The position numbers were made by a program, and so were the translations under genes. Under the pieces are notes generated by a model. The model was not told the DNA's origin. It saw only the letters and a program-made list of their open reading frames with translations, and did not search any database. Shown here piece by piece: positions 18,036-26,071 of a stretch of DNA of 52,750 nucleotides. Positions within the stretch are counted from its first letter, which is position 1. Each line of letters starts with the position of its first letter. Source of the stretch: Stutzerimonas stutzeri (lineage in GTDB: Bacteria; Pseudomonadota; Gammaproteobacteria; Pseudomonadales; Pseudomonadaceae); NCBI RefSeq assembly GCF_024448695.1, contig NZ_JAMOHY010000022.1, forward strand, positions 1-52,750. The letters run 5' to 3'.

Positions 18036-19193
18036 TCAAAGGCTCATGTCGAAACTCAGCAGGTAAACGTTTCTGTCGTATGTCTCCCAGCTCATGCTGG
18101 AATCGTTTTCCGTTCTGAGATACGACAGGGTCACGTCGATCCAACGGTCCGGCGACCAGGTCACGCCGGCGCCGTAGGACGTACGTTCGTCGTCCCGATC
18201 CAACCCCTTGTATTCGCGGTCGGAGAAGCGATACAGCAGCTCTGTGGAGATGCGTGACGTCCACTCATGTTCCCAGGCAGCCAGCGTGGTCCAGTCGTTG
18301 ATGGTGCTGGCGCCGTCGTCACCTTCGTCGAAGGCGCGGCGGGTGTTGAGCTTGAATGCGGAGTAACTGCGCGGCTTCCAGGTGACGCCGACTTCCCACA
18401 TGGGGCTGGTGAAGTCTTCACGCTGGTCACTGTCGAAATCCTTGCGTTCAGCGCCCAGCTTGACCGTGCCGGACGTCTTGGCGCCTGCTTCCCAGGTGGC
18501 ACCACCGAGCAGCGCCAGGTTGGTGCTGTCGCGCAATGCAGTAGCCTGCTTGTAGTCATGATCGGTATGACGGACTTCCAGCAACGAACGCGTGGTCGCG
18601 CCGATGCGATGGAACCAGATGGAGTTGAACATCAGGCTGTCACGCTCTTCCGAAGCGTTCAGGTTGCCGCTGTTGTGGTAACGCCGCTCTTCGTAGCGGG
18701 TACCGAATTCCAGCTGGTTGCGAGCGGTGCGTGCACCGTAGACGTACGAGGCGCGGGCGATGGCGCTGCTGTACTTGTCGTTCTCGGTATCGATCTCGGT
18801 ATCGGCCGTCTCTTCCACGCGGTGATAGCCCAGCCCCCAGTTCAGCCGATGCCTGGAGGTGAATTCCATGGCACTTCTGAGGTTGAGGTGGTGATCGGTG
18901 TTGCTGGCTTCGGAATCGGAATGGAAGATGTCGCTGTTGAAGGAATATTCCAGCTCGTACTCGCTGTTCCGATTGCCCGTTGCAAGCAGGAAGGTCGGGT
19001 TGATGCCCGTGACCCAGGATGCCTGTTCGTTATCCGACAAGCCGCGATAGTTGTCGTCGTAGCTCTCACGCACGATCAGCGTGGGGGTGAACTCGAAGCC
19101 GCCGATGCGAATATCCCGCGGATCGCTCGCCGCCCAGCCTTGAGTGGTCGCGAGGCAAAACAGCGATGCACCCGCAAGCGTGATGTTCCTCAT
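18036..19193 (-). CDS. Outer-membrane beta-barrel protein of the EPS locus
   Basis: 385 residues with a signal peptide ending near residue 21 (GWA-AS). The mature part is rich in alternating polar/apolar strands with aromatic ends, such as NSEYELEYSFNSD, HRLNWGLGYHRV and WIDVTLSYLRT, and ends in DMSL after YLLSF. This is the look of the outer-membrane barrel family (BBP2-like) found in EPS loci. It is the first gene of the long minus-strand polysaccharide block and precedes the short OPX gene by 43 bp. It probably forms the outer-membrane pore for polymer secretion. The ATG has AAGGG upstream. Confidence 0.85.
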   Translation of the reverse strand: MRNITLAGASLFCLATTQGWAASDPRDIRIGGFEFTPTLIVRESYDDNYRGLSDNEQASWVTGINPTFLLATGNRNSEYELEYSFNSDIFHSDSEASNTDHHLNLRSAMEFTSRHRLNWGLGYHRVEETADTEIDTENDKYSSAIARASYVYGARTARNQLEFGTRYEERRYHNSGNLNASEERDSLMFNSIWFHRIGATTRSLLEVRHTDHDYKQATALRDSTNLALLGGATWEAGAKTSGTVKLGAERKDFDSDQREDFTSPMWEVGVTWKPRSYSAFKLNTRRAFDEGDDGASTINDWTTLAAWEHEWTSRISTELLYRFSDREYKGLDRDDERTSYGAGVTWSPDRWIDVTLSYLRTENDSSMSWETYDRNVYLLSFDMSL

Positions 19194-19451
19194 AACGAAT
19201 CCCTTCTCGGAGATGAATTGTTGTTCATGCCTCGACTCCAGCCGTGACGCTTGGCTTGTGAGGAGTCATAGACACGCAACAGACCGCAAATATCCGCGAC
19301 AGTTGCACAATCGATCAGAGAGGGTTCAGGGAGGAGATGCGGCGGCAGACTGCCGTACGGAGCCTGCCTGACCTCAGCCAGACAGGGACGCCTGGCCGTA
19401 TGCACTCGGCCAGAGGGAGTCCTCAGGCCGTTTTTCTAACGTCGTCGGGGA
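19194..19451. promoter_or_regulatory. Leader/promoter region of the EPS operon
   Basis: 258 bp between the CvfB-like gene and the first EPS gene, both on the minus strand. It must contain the EPS promoter, but I cannot fix -35/-10 boxes with confidence. It contains several GGA trinucleotides on the plus strand and a plus-strand terminator near its left gene-distal end (19407-19436). Confidence 0.5.
19407..19436 (+). terminator. Intrinsic terminator on the plus strand
   Basis: CGGCC-A-GAGG, a GAGT loop, then CCTC-A-GGCCG: 9 bp with one A-A mismatch, followed directly by TTTTTCT. It points rightward although both flanking genes are on the minus strand. The 5' arm (19407-19413) can instead pair with CTGGCCG at 19392-19398, giving two mutually exclusive stems. 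It may end an unannotated plus-strand RNA or block antisense transcription into the cvfB-like gene. Confidence 0.65.
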
Positions 19452-20288
19452 TCAGATGCGTTCGATACGATCCGGGTGAATCAGGATGAGACCCTGCTTG
19501 TAGAGCCCACCGATGGCTTTCTTGAAGTTGCCCTTGCTGACACCGAACAGCTGCGCAATTTCATCAGCGGGGGTCTTGTCGCCAACCTCCAGGCTGCCCT
19601 GGTTTTCCTGCAGCTTTTGCATGATCAGCGTCTGCAGGGCATCACTGGCTTCGCTGCCCAGCGGTTGCAGGCTCAGGCTGATCTTGCCGTCGGCACGTAC
19701 TTCCCGGATAAAGCCCTTTTCGCGCATGCCGCCGCGCAGGAACTTGAACGCCTCGTTCTTGTGAATCAGGCCCCAATGCTGGCCGTTGATGATCGCCTTG
19801 TGACCCAGATCGGTCCGTTCCACCACCAGCAGGTCGACTGCTTCACCGGTCGTGTAGCGCGCAGGCGTCTTGTCGAGGTAACGGTCCAGACGCGCCGTGG
19901 CGGTGATGCGCCGGGTGTGCTTGTCGAGGTAGACATAAACGACGCAGTAGTCACCTTCCTTCAGTGGCCGCTTCTCCTCGGAATGCGGCAGCAGCAGGTC
20001 CTTGGGCAGCCCCCAGTCAAGAAACAGCCCGATCCGGTTGATTTCCGCCACCTTGAGGCTGGCGAATTCACCCACCTGGACTTTGGGCTTCTCGGTGGTG
20101 GCGATGAGCTTGTCTTCACTGTCGAGGTAAATGAAGACGTTGAGCCAGTCATCAACCTCGGTAGGTGTATCTTTCGGGATGTAGCGATTGGGCAACAGGA
20201 TCTCGCCATCCGGACCGCCGTCCAGATAAAGGCCGAACCCGGTGTGTTTGACGATTTGCAGGCTGTTGTAGCGCCCGATTGCGGCCAT
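19452..20288 (-). CDS. CvfB-like S1 RNA-binding protein
   Basis: 278 residues. Tandem S1-like OB domains fill about residues 1-210 (GFGLYLDGGPDGEILLP; RIGLFLDWGLPKDLLLP; GHKAIINGQHWGLIHKNE). A C-terminal winged helix (GVSKGNFKKAIGGLYKQGLI) matches the CvfB/YitL family. These bind RNA and affect gene expression or virulence in Gram-positives. The role in pseudomonads is poorly known. AGGA precedes the ATG. It stands apart from both neighbours and is probably its own unit. Confidence 0.9.
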   Translation of the reverse strand: MAAIGRYNSLQIVKHTGFGLYLDGGPDGEILLPNRYIPKDTPTEVDDWLNVFIYLDSEDKLIATTEKPKVQVGEFASLKVAEINRIGLFLDWGLPKDLLLPHSEEKRPLKEGDYCVVYVYLDKHTRRITATARLDRYLDKTPARYTTGEAVDLLVVERTDLGHKAIINGQHWGLIHKNEAFKFLRGGMREKGFIREVRADGKISLSLQPLGSEASDALQTLIMQKLQENQGSLEVGDKTPADEIAQLFGVSKGNFKKAIGGLYKQGLILIHPDRIERI

Positions 20289-20352
20289 GGTGAAAATCCT
20301 GTGAGTCGAGGCCGGCGATTCTAGCAGGCCGGCACTCTGTCGGCTGCCGGGA

Positions 20353-21501
20353 TCAACGGTCTGCCAGACCGATCCGAAGCAAGCGGCCCTTAGACGAATC
20401 CGTCAGCAAGTAGAGATAGCCATCCGGACCGAGGCGGACGTCGCGAATGCGCTCGTCCATGTCCTTGAGCAGACGCTCATCGTGGACCACCTTGTCGCCA
20501 TCGAGCTGCAAGCGAATCAGCGAGCGATCCAGCAGGGCGCCCACGAACAGATTCTGCTGCCACGGCGCGAAGCGGTCGGCGTCATAGAAGGCCATGCCGC
20601 TGATGGCCGGCGACTGCCGCCAGACATGATGCGGCGGCTCGGTATCGGCAGCGGATTCGCCAGCAGCCTCGGAAATGGGCTGCCCGCTGTAGTCAACGCC
20701 ATGGGTTGCCAGTGGCCAGCCGTAGTTGCGCCCCGGCTGGGGAATATTGATTTCATCGCCGCCGCGCGGGCCATGTTCATGAGTCCAGACCTCGCCGCTC
20801 CAGGGGTTGCGCGCTGCACCTTGCGGATTGCGGTGACCATAGGACCAGATTTCCGGGCGTGCGCCTTCGGTGTTCACGAAGGGGTTGTCCTGCGGCACCT
20901 GGCCGTCGGGCTCGATCCGCACCAGCTTGCCCTGGTGTTTGTCCAGATCCTGTGCAGTAGGCCGCTGGTTGTTTTCGCCAAGCGCTATAAAGAGCCGGCC
21001 ATCACCATCGAACACCAACCGCGAACCGAAATGCAGGCCGCTGGAAAGCTTGGGCAACTGCTGAAAGATCACTGTGAAGCCTTCCAGCGAGCGCCGGTCG
21101 TCCGCCAGCCGACCACGTCCCACTGCCGTTCCGGCCTTGCCGTCGTCACCCTTGTGCGCATAGCTGAGATAGATCAGGCGGTCCTTGTGGAAGTCTGGCG
21201 AAAGCTGCACATCGAGCAACCCGCCCTGGCCTCGGGCATAGACCTGCGGCACACCCTCAAGAGGTTCGGACAGACGTCCCTCGGCATCGACCAGGCGCAA
21301 CCGGCCGGGCCGCTCGGTCACCAGCATGGCGCCCTCATCGGGCAGAAAGGCCACCGCCCAGGGAAATTCCAGGCCACGGGCCACCTCCTCCACGCTGACT
21401 CGACCCAGCTCGCTATCGTGGTATTCGGCTTCGGCCATGACCAGCGGCGCACAGGCAAATGCAAAGCCACAGAACAGAGCACGGACGGCAGGGTGCGGCA
21501 T
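20353..21501 (-). CDS. PQQ-dependent aldose sugar dehydrogenase-like protein
   Basis: 382 residues from the ATG at 21501, which has GGAGG 7 nt upstream. The frame is open to 21555 but without such a site. A signal peptide ends near residue 24 (VMAEAE). The soluble glucose/sorbosone dehydrogenase beta-propeller is visible through LEFPWAVAFLPD, LLDVQLSPDF, YLSYAH, HFGSRLVFDGDGRLFIALGE, YGHRNPQG and HEHGPRGGDEIN. Family members oxidise aldose sugars in the periplasm using PQQ. The substrate here is unknown. Confidence 0.92.
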   Translation of the reverse strand: MPHPAVRALFCGFAFACAPLVMAEAEYHDSELGRVSVEEVARGLEFPWAVAFLPDEGAMLVTERPGRLRLVDAEGRLSEPLEGVPQVYARGQGGLLDVQLSPDFHKDRLIYLSYAHKGDDGKAGTAVGRGRLADDRRSLEGFTVIFQQLPKLSSGLHFGSRLVFDGDGRLFIALGENNQRPTAQDLDKHQGKLVRIEPDGQVPQDNPFVNTEGARPEIWSYGHRNPQGAARNPWSGEVWTHEHGPRGGDEINIPQPGRNYGWPLATHGVDYSGQPISEAAGESAADTEPPHHVWRQSPAISGMAFYDADRFAPWQQNLFVGALLDRSLIRLQLDGDKVVHDERLLKDMDERIRDVRLGPDGYLYLLTDSSKGRLLRIGLADR

Positions 21502-21667
21502 GGGAGATCCTCCAGAAGGAATAGACGGTCTTTGAAAAGACCATGAACGCGACAAAACGCTTCAGCAATGTTTCGTTTTCCCGATGGCAGAAGCCACTCT
21601 TAACGGGCATGGTCGCTCCCACCCGCTTTTGCAGGACCAGCCCATGTCGCCCCCTGTATCGGAAAGT

Positions 21668-21696
21668 CAGACAGAAACCCGGTAAATCTGTATAAT
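21668..21696 (+). promoter_or_regulatory. Sigma-70-type promoter of the small SutA-like gene
   Basis: CAGACA at 21668-21673, a 17-base spacer, then a perfect TATAAT at 21691-21696, 28 bases before the ATG at 21725. The match and spacing are good enough to propose a short leader. Confidence 0.65.
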
Positions 21697-21724
21697 GCCC
21701 GGTTCGACTGACCAAAGGACCCTA

Positions 21725-21910
21725 ATGACGATGGCCACCAAGACCACCTCCGCCAAACGCAAGCCAGAACCTGCCAGCGAAACCAGCCAGTCTCTGGCCG
21801 CCCAAATGGCCGCCTTTCTCAAGGCCGGCGGCGAAGTCCAGAAGATCCCCAATGGCGTCAGCGGCCAGACTCAAGGCCCGTCGCGACAGATCACCATCAG
21901 CAAGAAGTAA
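21725..21910 (+). CDS. Small SutA-like protein
   Basis: 61 residues, starting at the ATG with AAAGGA 5 nt upstream. A basic N-terminus rich in Lys/Thr/Ser/Ala is followed by LAAQMAAFLKAGGEVQKIPN. That block resembles the FL-x-x-GG-x-VQ-x-I region of the small RNA-polymerase-binding regulator SutA of Pseudomonas aeruginosa. The acidic N-terminal half of SutA is absent. It has a strong promoter of its own. I infer a small accessory or regulatory protein, but the function is not shown. Confidence 0.7.
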   Translation: MTMATKTTSAKRKPEPASETSQSLAAQMAAFLKAGGEVQKIPNGVSGQTQGPSRQITISKK

Positions 21911-21997
21911 CCTGCCCCGACTGATATAGCGAGCCTTCGCTGCCCTTGCCAGAGTGCAGCGGCTCGCCAGTTCTCCTCCGCGCCATTCGAGCACTTC

Positions 21998-22720
21998 ATG
22001 ACCGAGCCGATACGCCTGTCCAAACGCCTCGCCGAGCAGCTCGGCTGCTCCCGGCGCGAGGCTGAGCTGTATATCGAGGGTGGCTGGGTCAGCGTCGATG
22101 GCCAGATCATCGAAACCCCCTACTTCAAGGTTGCGCAGCAGCGTATCGAGCTACTGCCCGGCGCTATCCCTGCTGAAGTGTCGCCAGTCACGCTGTTGTG
22201 GCACAAGCCCGCCGGCCAGCCCGTCGCCGCCGACCCGTCTAGCGCCCAGGCACAGCTCGCCCAGACTGCACACTGGAGCGGCGACGATACGCGCATGACA
22301 CCCCGCGCCCGGCATCTGGTACGCCAGACTGCACTGATGCCGCTGGATGCGGAGATCAGCGGACTGGTCGTGTTCAGCCAGCAGCGCGAAGTGATCCGCA
22401 AACTGACCGATCCGCGCGACAGACTCGAGCAGGAATTCATCGTGGAAGTGGCGGGTGAAGTCGAGGACGGCGGGCTTGCGCTGCTGGCCAAGGGCATTGG
22501 CCATCGCGGCAAAATCCTGCCCAAGGCCAAAGCCAGCTGGCAGAACGAAACCCGCCTGCGCATTGTCCTGAAGGCGCCGCAGGCCGGCGATCTGCACCAA
22601 CTCTGCGATGCCATCGGCCTGCGCATGCTGAGCGGCAAGCGCATTCGCATTGGCCGCCTGTCGATGGCCAAGTTACCGCTGGGAGAGTGGCGCTTCCTGG
22701 GTGAGCACGAGCGCTTCTGA
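21998..22720 (+). CDS. RsuA/RluF-family rRNA pseudouridine synthase
   Basis: 240 residues. An N-terminal S4 RNA-binding domain (RLSKRLAEQLGCSRREAELYIEGGWVSVDG) leads into the catalytic domain. LMPLDAEISGLVVFSQ holds the expected catalytic Asp near residue 117, the position of RLD in canonical enzymes. KLTDPRDRLEQEF, RIVL and RLMSG-like KRIRIGRLSM follow the RsuA/RluE/RluF pattern. It should convert one uridine of rRNA, or possibly tRNA, to pseudouridine. Which position cannot be read from the sequence. Confidence 0.9.
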   Translation: MTEPIRLSKRLAEQLGCSRREAELYIEGGWVSVDGQIIETPYFKVAQQRIELLPGAIPAEVSPVTLLWHKPAGQPVAADPSSAQAQLAQTAHWSGDDTRMTPRARHLVRQTALMPLDAEISGLVVFSQQREVIRKLTDPRDRLEQEFIVEVAGEVEDGGLALLAKGIGHRGKILPKAKASWQNETRLRIVLKAPQAGDLHQLCDAIGLRMLSGKRIRIGRLSMAKLPLGEWRFLGEHERF

Positions 22721-22909
22721 GTCACGCAAACACGCCTGTAAAATTGCCGAACCCAAGGGCGAATCCACTCGCCTGAAGACGCCCTTTGGTTAAAAACCAA
22801 GCAGTTCGCGTCAGGCCCAATGCCGCACTATGCTTTATTAAGTCGCGCTCGCGACCGAGAGTGATCGGGCCGGACTCCGATGACCTCGCCATCCCGATAA
22901 AGGTGCGCC
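22721..22909 (+). other. Intergenic region with terminator-like hairpin
   Basis: 189 bp. AACCCAAGGGCG at 22750-22761 pairs with 22780-22791 (12 bp, one mismatch, 18-base loop). A TAAAAA tract follows instead of a T-run, so termination on the plus strand is doubtful. The rest should hold the promoter of the binding-protein gene. Confidence 0.4.
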
Positions 22910-23668
22910 ATGCAGAGACTCCTCCGGGTGCTCGTACTCAGCTTGCTACCTTTGGCCTGCATGGCCCAGCAGCCTGTTGAAGTCTGGACGTACCATCTTT
23001 CACCACCGTTCAAGGTTGATGCTTCACGGGGGCTTTCGCAGGAATTCGTGGATTTGCTCAATCACGATCCCGCCAATGCCGGGCGCTTTCGCTTCGAGCT
23101 GGTTGAACTGCCGCGCAAACGCCTGGATATGCGTCTGGCCAACCACTCACCGGGCATTCTGCTCTGGGCCACTCCGCAGTTTTTCAGCGCTGCGCTGACG
23201 GCCAAGGCCACCTGGACGCAAGCCCTTCTGCTCGATCAGCAAAGCTTTGTTTCGCTACCCGACACGGCGTTCGAGTACGAGCGCCCACAGTCACTCAAAG
23301 GACTTATCCTCGGCGGCGTACTCGGTTATCGCTATGAGGGGCTCGAGAAGCAGATCGCCAGCGGCGCGATACGTCGCCAGGATGTACAGACCGATTTGCA
23401 GAATTTGCAGAAACTGCTCTCAGGCCGTATCGACACCCTGCTCATCGCGCACTCCACGCTGCTCTACTACCACCAGAGCGAAAAGCTTGGCGATCTGTAC
23501 ATTTCCGAAAAGCCCCTGTATCAATTCACCCGGCACCTGCTGATCACCAATAATCTGGGTGATGCGGTAACCGGCTTTCTCGATGACTTTCTCACGACTT
23601 TGCCGGGCAATCCGCACTGGCAGATCATCTTGAGCCACTACGGGCTTCAGTCCATGGTGGCGCCATAA
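22910..23668 (+). CDS. Periplasmic substrate-binding protein-like (SBP_bac_3 type)
   Basis: 252 residues with a signal peptide (MQRLLRV...ACMA-QQ, about residues 1-20). The mature part has WTYHLSPPFKVD, GLSQEFVDLLN and a later LGYRYEGLEKQI block, as in the extracellular solute-binding family 3. There are no ABC permease or ATPase genes nearby, so it may be an orphan sensor or binding protein. AAGGTG lies 6 nt before the ATG. The ligand is unknown. Confidence 0.75.
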   Translation: MQRLLRVLVLSLLPLACMAQQPVEVWTYHLSPPFKVDASRGLSQEFVDLLNHDPANAGRFRFELVELPRKRLDMRLANHSPGILLWATPQFFSAALTAKATWTQALLLDQQSFVSLPDTAFEYERPQSLKGLILGGVLGYRYEGLEKQIASGAIRRQDVQTDLQNLQKLLSGRIDTLLIAHSTLLYYHQSEKLGDLYISEKPLYQFTRHLLITNNLGDAVTGFLDDFLTTLPGNPHWQIILSHYGLQSMVAP

Positions 23669-23744
23669 GGCATGACTGAACTTGAAGCCGGGCACGCAGG
23701 CCAGACATCCACGACGCAGCGCAATGAAAAGAGAAAGGCATTTG

Positions 23745-24275
23745 ATGAAGAACGCACTGGTGGTCGGACTGCTTGTCACCCTGGGTGGCTGCGCCTCGTA
23801 TTCATGCGATCAGCCGGGTAGCGCCTGCCGCGCCGAGCGACTGCTCTACCAGAACGACCTGTTGCAGGCCAAGATCCTCATTTCCCAGGCCGATGAGGAC
23901 GGTTACGAACTTGCAAAGGCCTTGCTCGATCGCAGCGCCCGCCTCGACAAGCGGGGTGAAACCGAGTTCTACCAAGCGCTGTTGCTGATTCGCCAGGGAC
24001 CACAACAGGCGGAAGTGCTGCGACTGCTGGAGCGGGCCAGCAAAAAGGGGCATCCGCACGCGGTCGCGCTGCTCTACATGATGTACCAACAGCCCTTCCT
24101 GATTGATGAACAGCAGCCCGAAAAGGCCGAAGCCTATCGCCGCGCCTATGCAGGGCTGGATGTTGCGCAGAGTGGTTACCCTTCGTTTGAAAAGGCTCTG
24201 GAGCTGGTTTCCCACCTGGTCGAGCCGCCACCTCTGCCAGAGCAGGCGATCCCCTGCCCCAGTCATTGCCGGTAG
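23745..24275 (+). CDS. Predicted lipoprotein, function unknown
   Basis: 176 residues starting at the ATG at 23745, which gives a clean lipoprotein signal with lipobox LGGC near residues 14-17. The frame is open upstream to 23682 without a better site. The mature part looks alpha-helical with Sel1/TPR-like repeats (LLERASKKGHPHAVALLYMMYQ). I do not recognise a named family. It sits 76 bp after the binding-protein gene and converges with the small gene at 24280. Confidence 0.75.
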   Translation: MKNALVVGLLVTLGGCASYSCDQPGSACRAERLLYQNDLLQAKILISQADEDGYELAKALLDRSARLDKRGETEFYQALLLIRQGPQQAEVLRLLERASKKGHPHAVALLYMMYQQPFLIDEQQPEKAEAYRRAYAGLDVAQSGYPSFEKALELVSHLVEPPPLPEQAIPCPSHCR

Positions 24276-24279
24276 TGTG

Positions 24280-24471
24280 CTAACCAGGCGTGGGCGTCTG
24301 GGAAATCTTTGGCTTCTGTTCTCCGTCGATAACCGCCTGTGCCTCTTCCCGCGTGGCGTAGGGGCCGGCAATGGTCGTACCGTCCATTTCCACCACCCAG
24401 CACGTGACCCACGTCGGACGCCAGCTTTTGGGTACTTCTTCTCCGCTCAGATGCCTGATGCTGGTCTGCAT
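24280..24471 (-). CDS. Small hypothetical protein
   Basis: 63 residues: MQTSIRHLSGEEVPKSW, then WVVEMDGTTIAGPYATREEAQA. The latter looks like the short domains found in phage and stress proteins (DUF2188-like), where an aromatic strand is followed by an EEA helix. GAGG lies about 9 nt before the ATG. It is convergent to the lipoprotein gene. No function can be named. Confidence 0.6.
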   Translation of the reverse strand: MQTSIRHLSGEEVPKSWRPTWVTCWVVEMDGTTIAGPYATREEAQAVIDGEQKPKISQTPTPG

Positions 24472-24581
24472 GACGACTGCCCTCGATCAAAAAATTGTGA
24501 TTTGCCGTCACCTGTGGCGGCGAGGCTCATAACCTAGTGACCACGCCAGGCAACATTCTTCTCGCTCAAAATGCCGCAATT

Positions 24582-24600
24582 GTTTAACCGGTCGTTAAAC
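24582..24600. promoter_or_regulatory. Palindrome upstream of the DUF6279 gene
   Basis: GTTTAAC-CGGTC-GTTAAAC: a perfect 7-bp inverted repeat around 5 bases, about 90 bp before the ATG at 24690. The form fits a repressor operator such as those of TetR-type proteins, but no such regulator is next to it. Confidence 0.4.
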
Positions 24601-24689
24601 CTGGTCGCTGAACGCTATAACGCCTGCGAACTGCCGGAGCGCCTGGCGACTCTATCGGAGCGTAGATTCCACCAACACGAGGGAGCACG

Positions 24690-25562
24690 ATGCGGATTCG
24701 CCTGATACCTGGCTCGAAAATACTGCTGCTGTTGCTGGTCATGGCAGTAGCGCTGGTCGGCTGCAGTCGCATCAACCTCGCCTACCGGAACCTGGATCTG
24801 CTGATTGCCTGGTCGCTGGACGATTATCTGGACATGAACCGCAGCCAGCAGACCCGCCTGCGCGAGCAGTTACGCGAACATATCGCCTGGCACTGTCGCA
24901 CGCGCTTGCCGGTTGACCTCGACGCCCTCCAGCGCATGCAGCATCAGATACGCCAGGGCGCTCTCGATGAACAAGCTGTTCGCGAGCATTATGCGGACAT
25001 CAAGCAGGCTGTTCAGGCCGTGGCTGCGGAAGTCACACCGACAACCGTGCAGCTGCTGCGCGAGCTGGATGATCAGCAGGTACGCCAGCTCACCGAGGCA
25101 CTTGCCCAGGACCAGCAGGAGCACCAGGAGAAATACCTGGCAGTGCCCCTGTCGCAGCAGATTCGCGAGCGTGCCGAACGCATGACCAAGCGCATCGAGC
25201 AGTCAACCGGAACGCTGAATGCCGCACAGCACCAGCGCATCCTGGCCTGGGCCCATGCTCTGGGCGGCCAGAATCGTCTCTGGCTGGAAAACCGCCAGCA
25301 GTGGCAGAACGCGCTGATCGAGGCTCTGACCGAGCGTCATGAAGGAGATTTCGAAAAACGCATCGCGCACCTGCTGCAGGCGCGCGAATCGATGGGGACT
25401 GATGCGTACCGCACAACCCTTGCCCGCAACGAAGGCGCGACCATTCGCCTGATCAGTGAGGTCTATGCGCTGTCTGATGCGAACCAGCGAAAAAAGCTCG
25501 ACAACCGCCTGCAGCGCCTGCGCAAGGACCTCGGTTCACTGGATTGCCTGCCCGAGGCCTGA
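24690..25562 (+). CDS. DUF6279-family lipoprotein
   Basis: 290 residues. A lipoprotein signal with lipobox VGCS puts the Cys near residue 25. The rest is almost entirely alpha-helical and rich in Gln, Arg and Glu. It opens with INLAYRNLDLLIAWSLDDYLDMNRSQ, the typical opening of this family. It is probably anchored in the outer membrane facing the periplasm. The function of the family is not known. GAGGGAGC lies before the ATG. Confidence 0.85.
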   Translation: MRIRLIPGSKILLLLLVMAVALVGCSRINLAYRNLDLLIAWSLDDYLDMNRSQQTRLREQLREHIAWHCRTRLPVDLDALQRMQHQIRQGALDEQAVREHYADIKQAVQAVAAEVTPTTVQLLRELDDQQVRQLTEALAQDQQEHQEKYLAVPLSQQIRERAERMTKRIEQSTGTLNAAQHQRILAWAHALGGQNRLWLENRQQWQNALIEALTERHEGDFEKRIAHLLQARESMGTDAYRTTLARNEGATIRLISEVYALSDANQRKKLDNRLQRLRKDLGSLDCLPEA

Positions 25563-25576
25563 GCAGAACAGACGTC

Positions 25577-26008
25577 CTATGATTCGGCCCAGGGATCATA
25601 GGTACCGAAACTCCACAGATGCCCCTCCGGATCACGGCAACTGAAGCCGCGACCGCCATAATCTTCGTCTTTGAGCTCACGGACGATCTGCGCTCCGGCT
25701 GCCTTGGCCTTGGTATAGAGGGCGTCGGCGCTGGTGACGATGACATAGATGCCCTGCGTCGCAACACCACCCACCTCATCCGGCTGGCTGAGCAGACGGT
25801 CCTCCCGGGCATCATCTACAGGCCCCAGCATCAGCAGGCTGCTGCCAAAACCCAGCTGTGCGTGAAGGATGCCTGCCTGTTCATCTTCGACCACGTGCCG
25901 TCGCTCGAAATCGAACACCGCACACAACCACTCCAGCGCAGCGGGAAGATCGCGGTAACACAGGCAGGGAATCAGGTTGGCGGCGGTATTCTTGCTATAC
26001 AGAGACAT
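25577..26008 (-). CDS. VOC-family (glyoxalase-like) protein
   Basis: 143 residues with the beta-alpha-beta-beta-beta modules of the VOC superfamily: NLIPCLCYRDLPAALEWLCAVF at the start, and GFSCRDPEGHLWSFGTYDPW at the end. The ending is typical of PhnB/glyoxalase-like proteins. AAGGAG lies 7 nt before the ATG. It is convergent to the DUF6279 gene with only 14 bp between them. Enzymatic activity and substrate are unknown. Confidence 0.88.
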   Translation of the reverse strand: MSLYSKNTAANLIPCLCYRDLPAALEWLCAVFDFERRHVVEDEQAGILHAQLGFGSSLLMLGPVDDAREDRLLSQPDEVGGVATQGIYVIVTSADALYTKAKAAGAQIVRELKDEDYGGRGFSCRDPEGHLWSFGTYDPWAES

Positions 26009-26071
26009 GGCTACTCCTTCGGACGGGCCGCCAAATACGGCACCTACGCAATCCGACCCGCAGCAGCCGGT

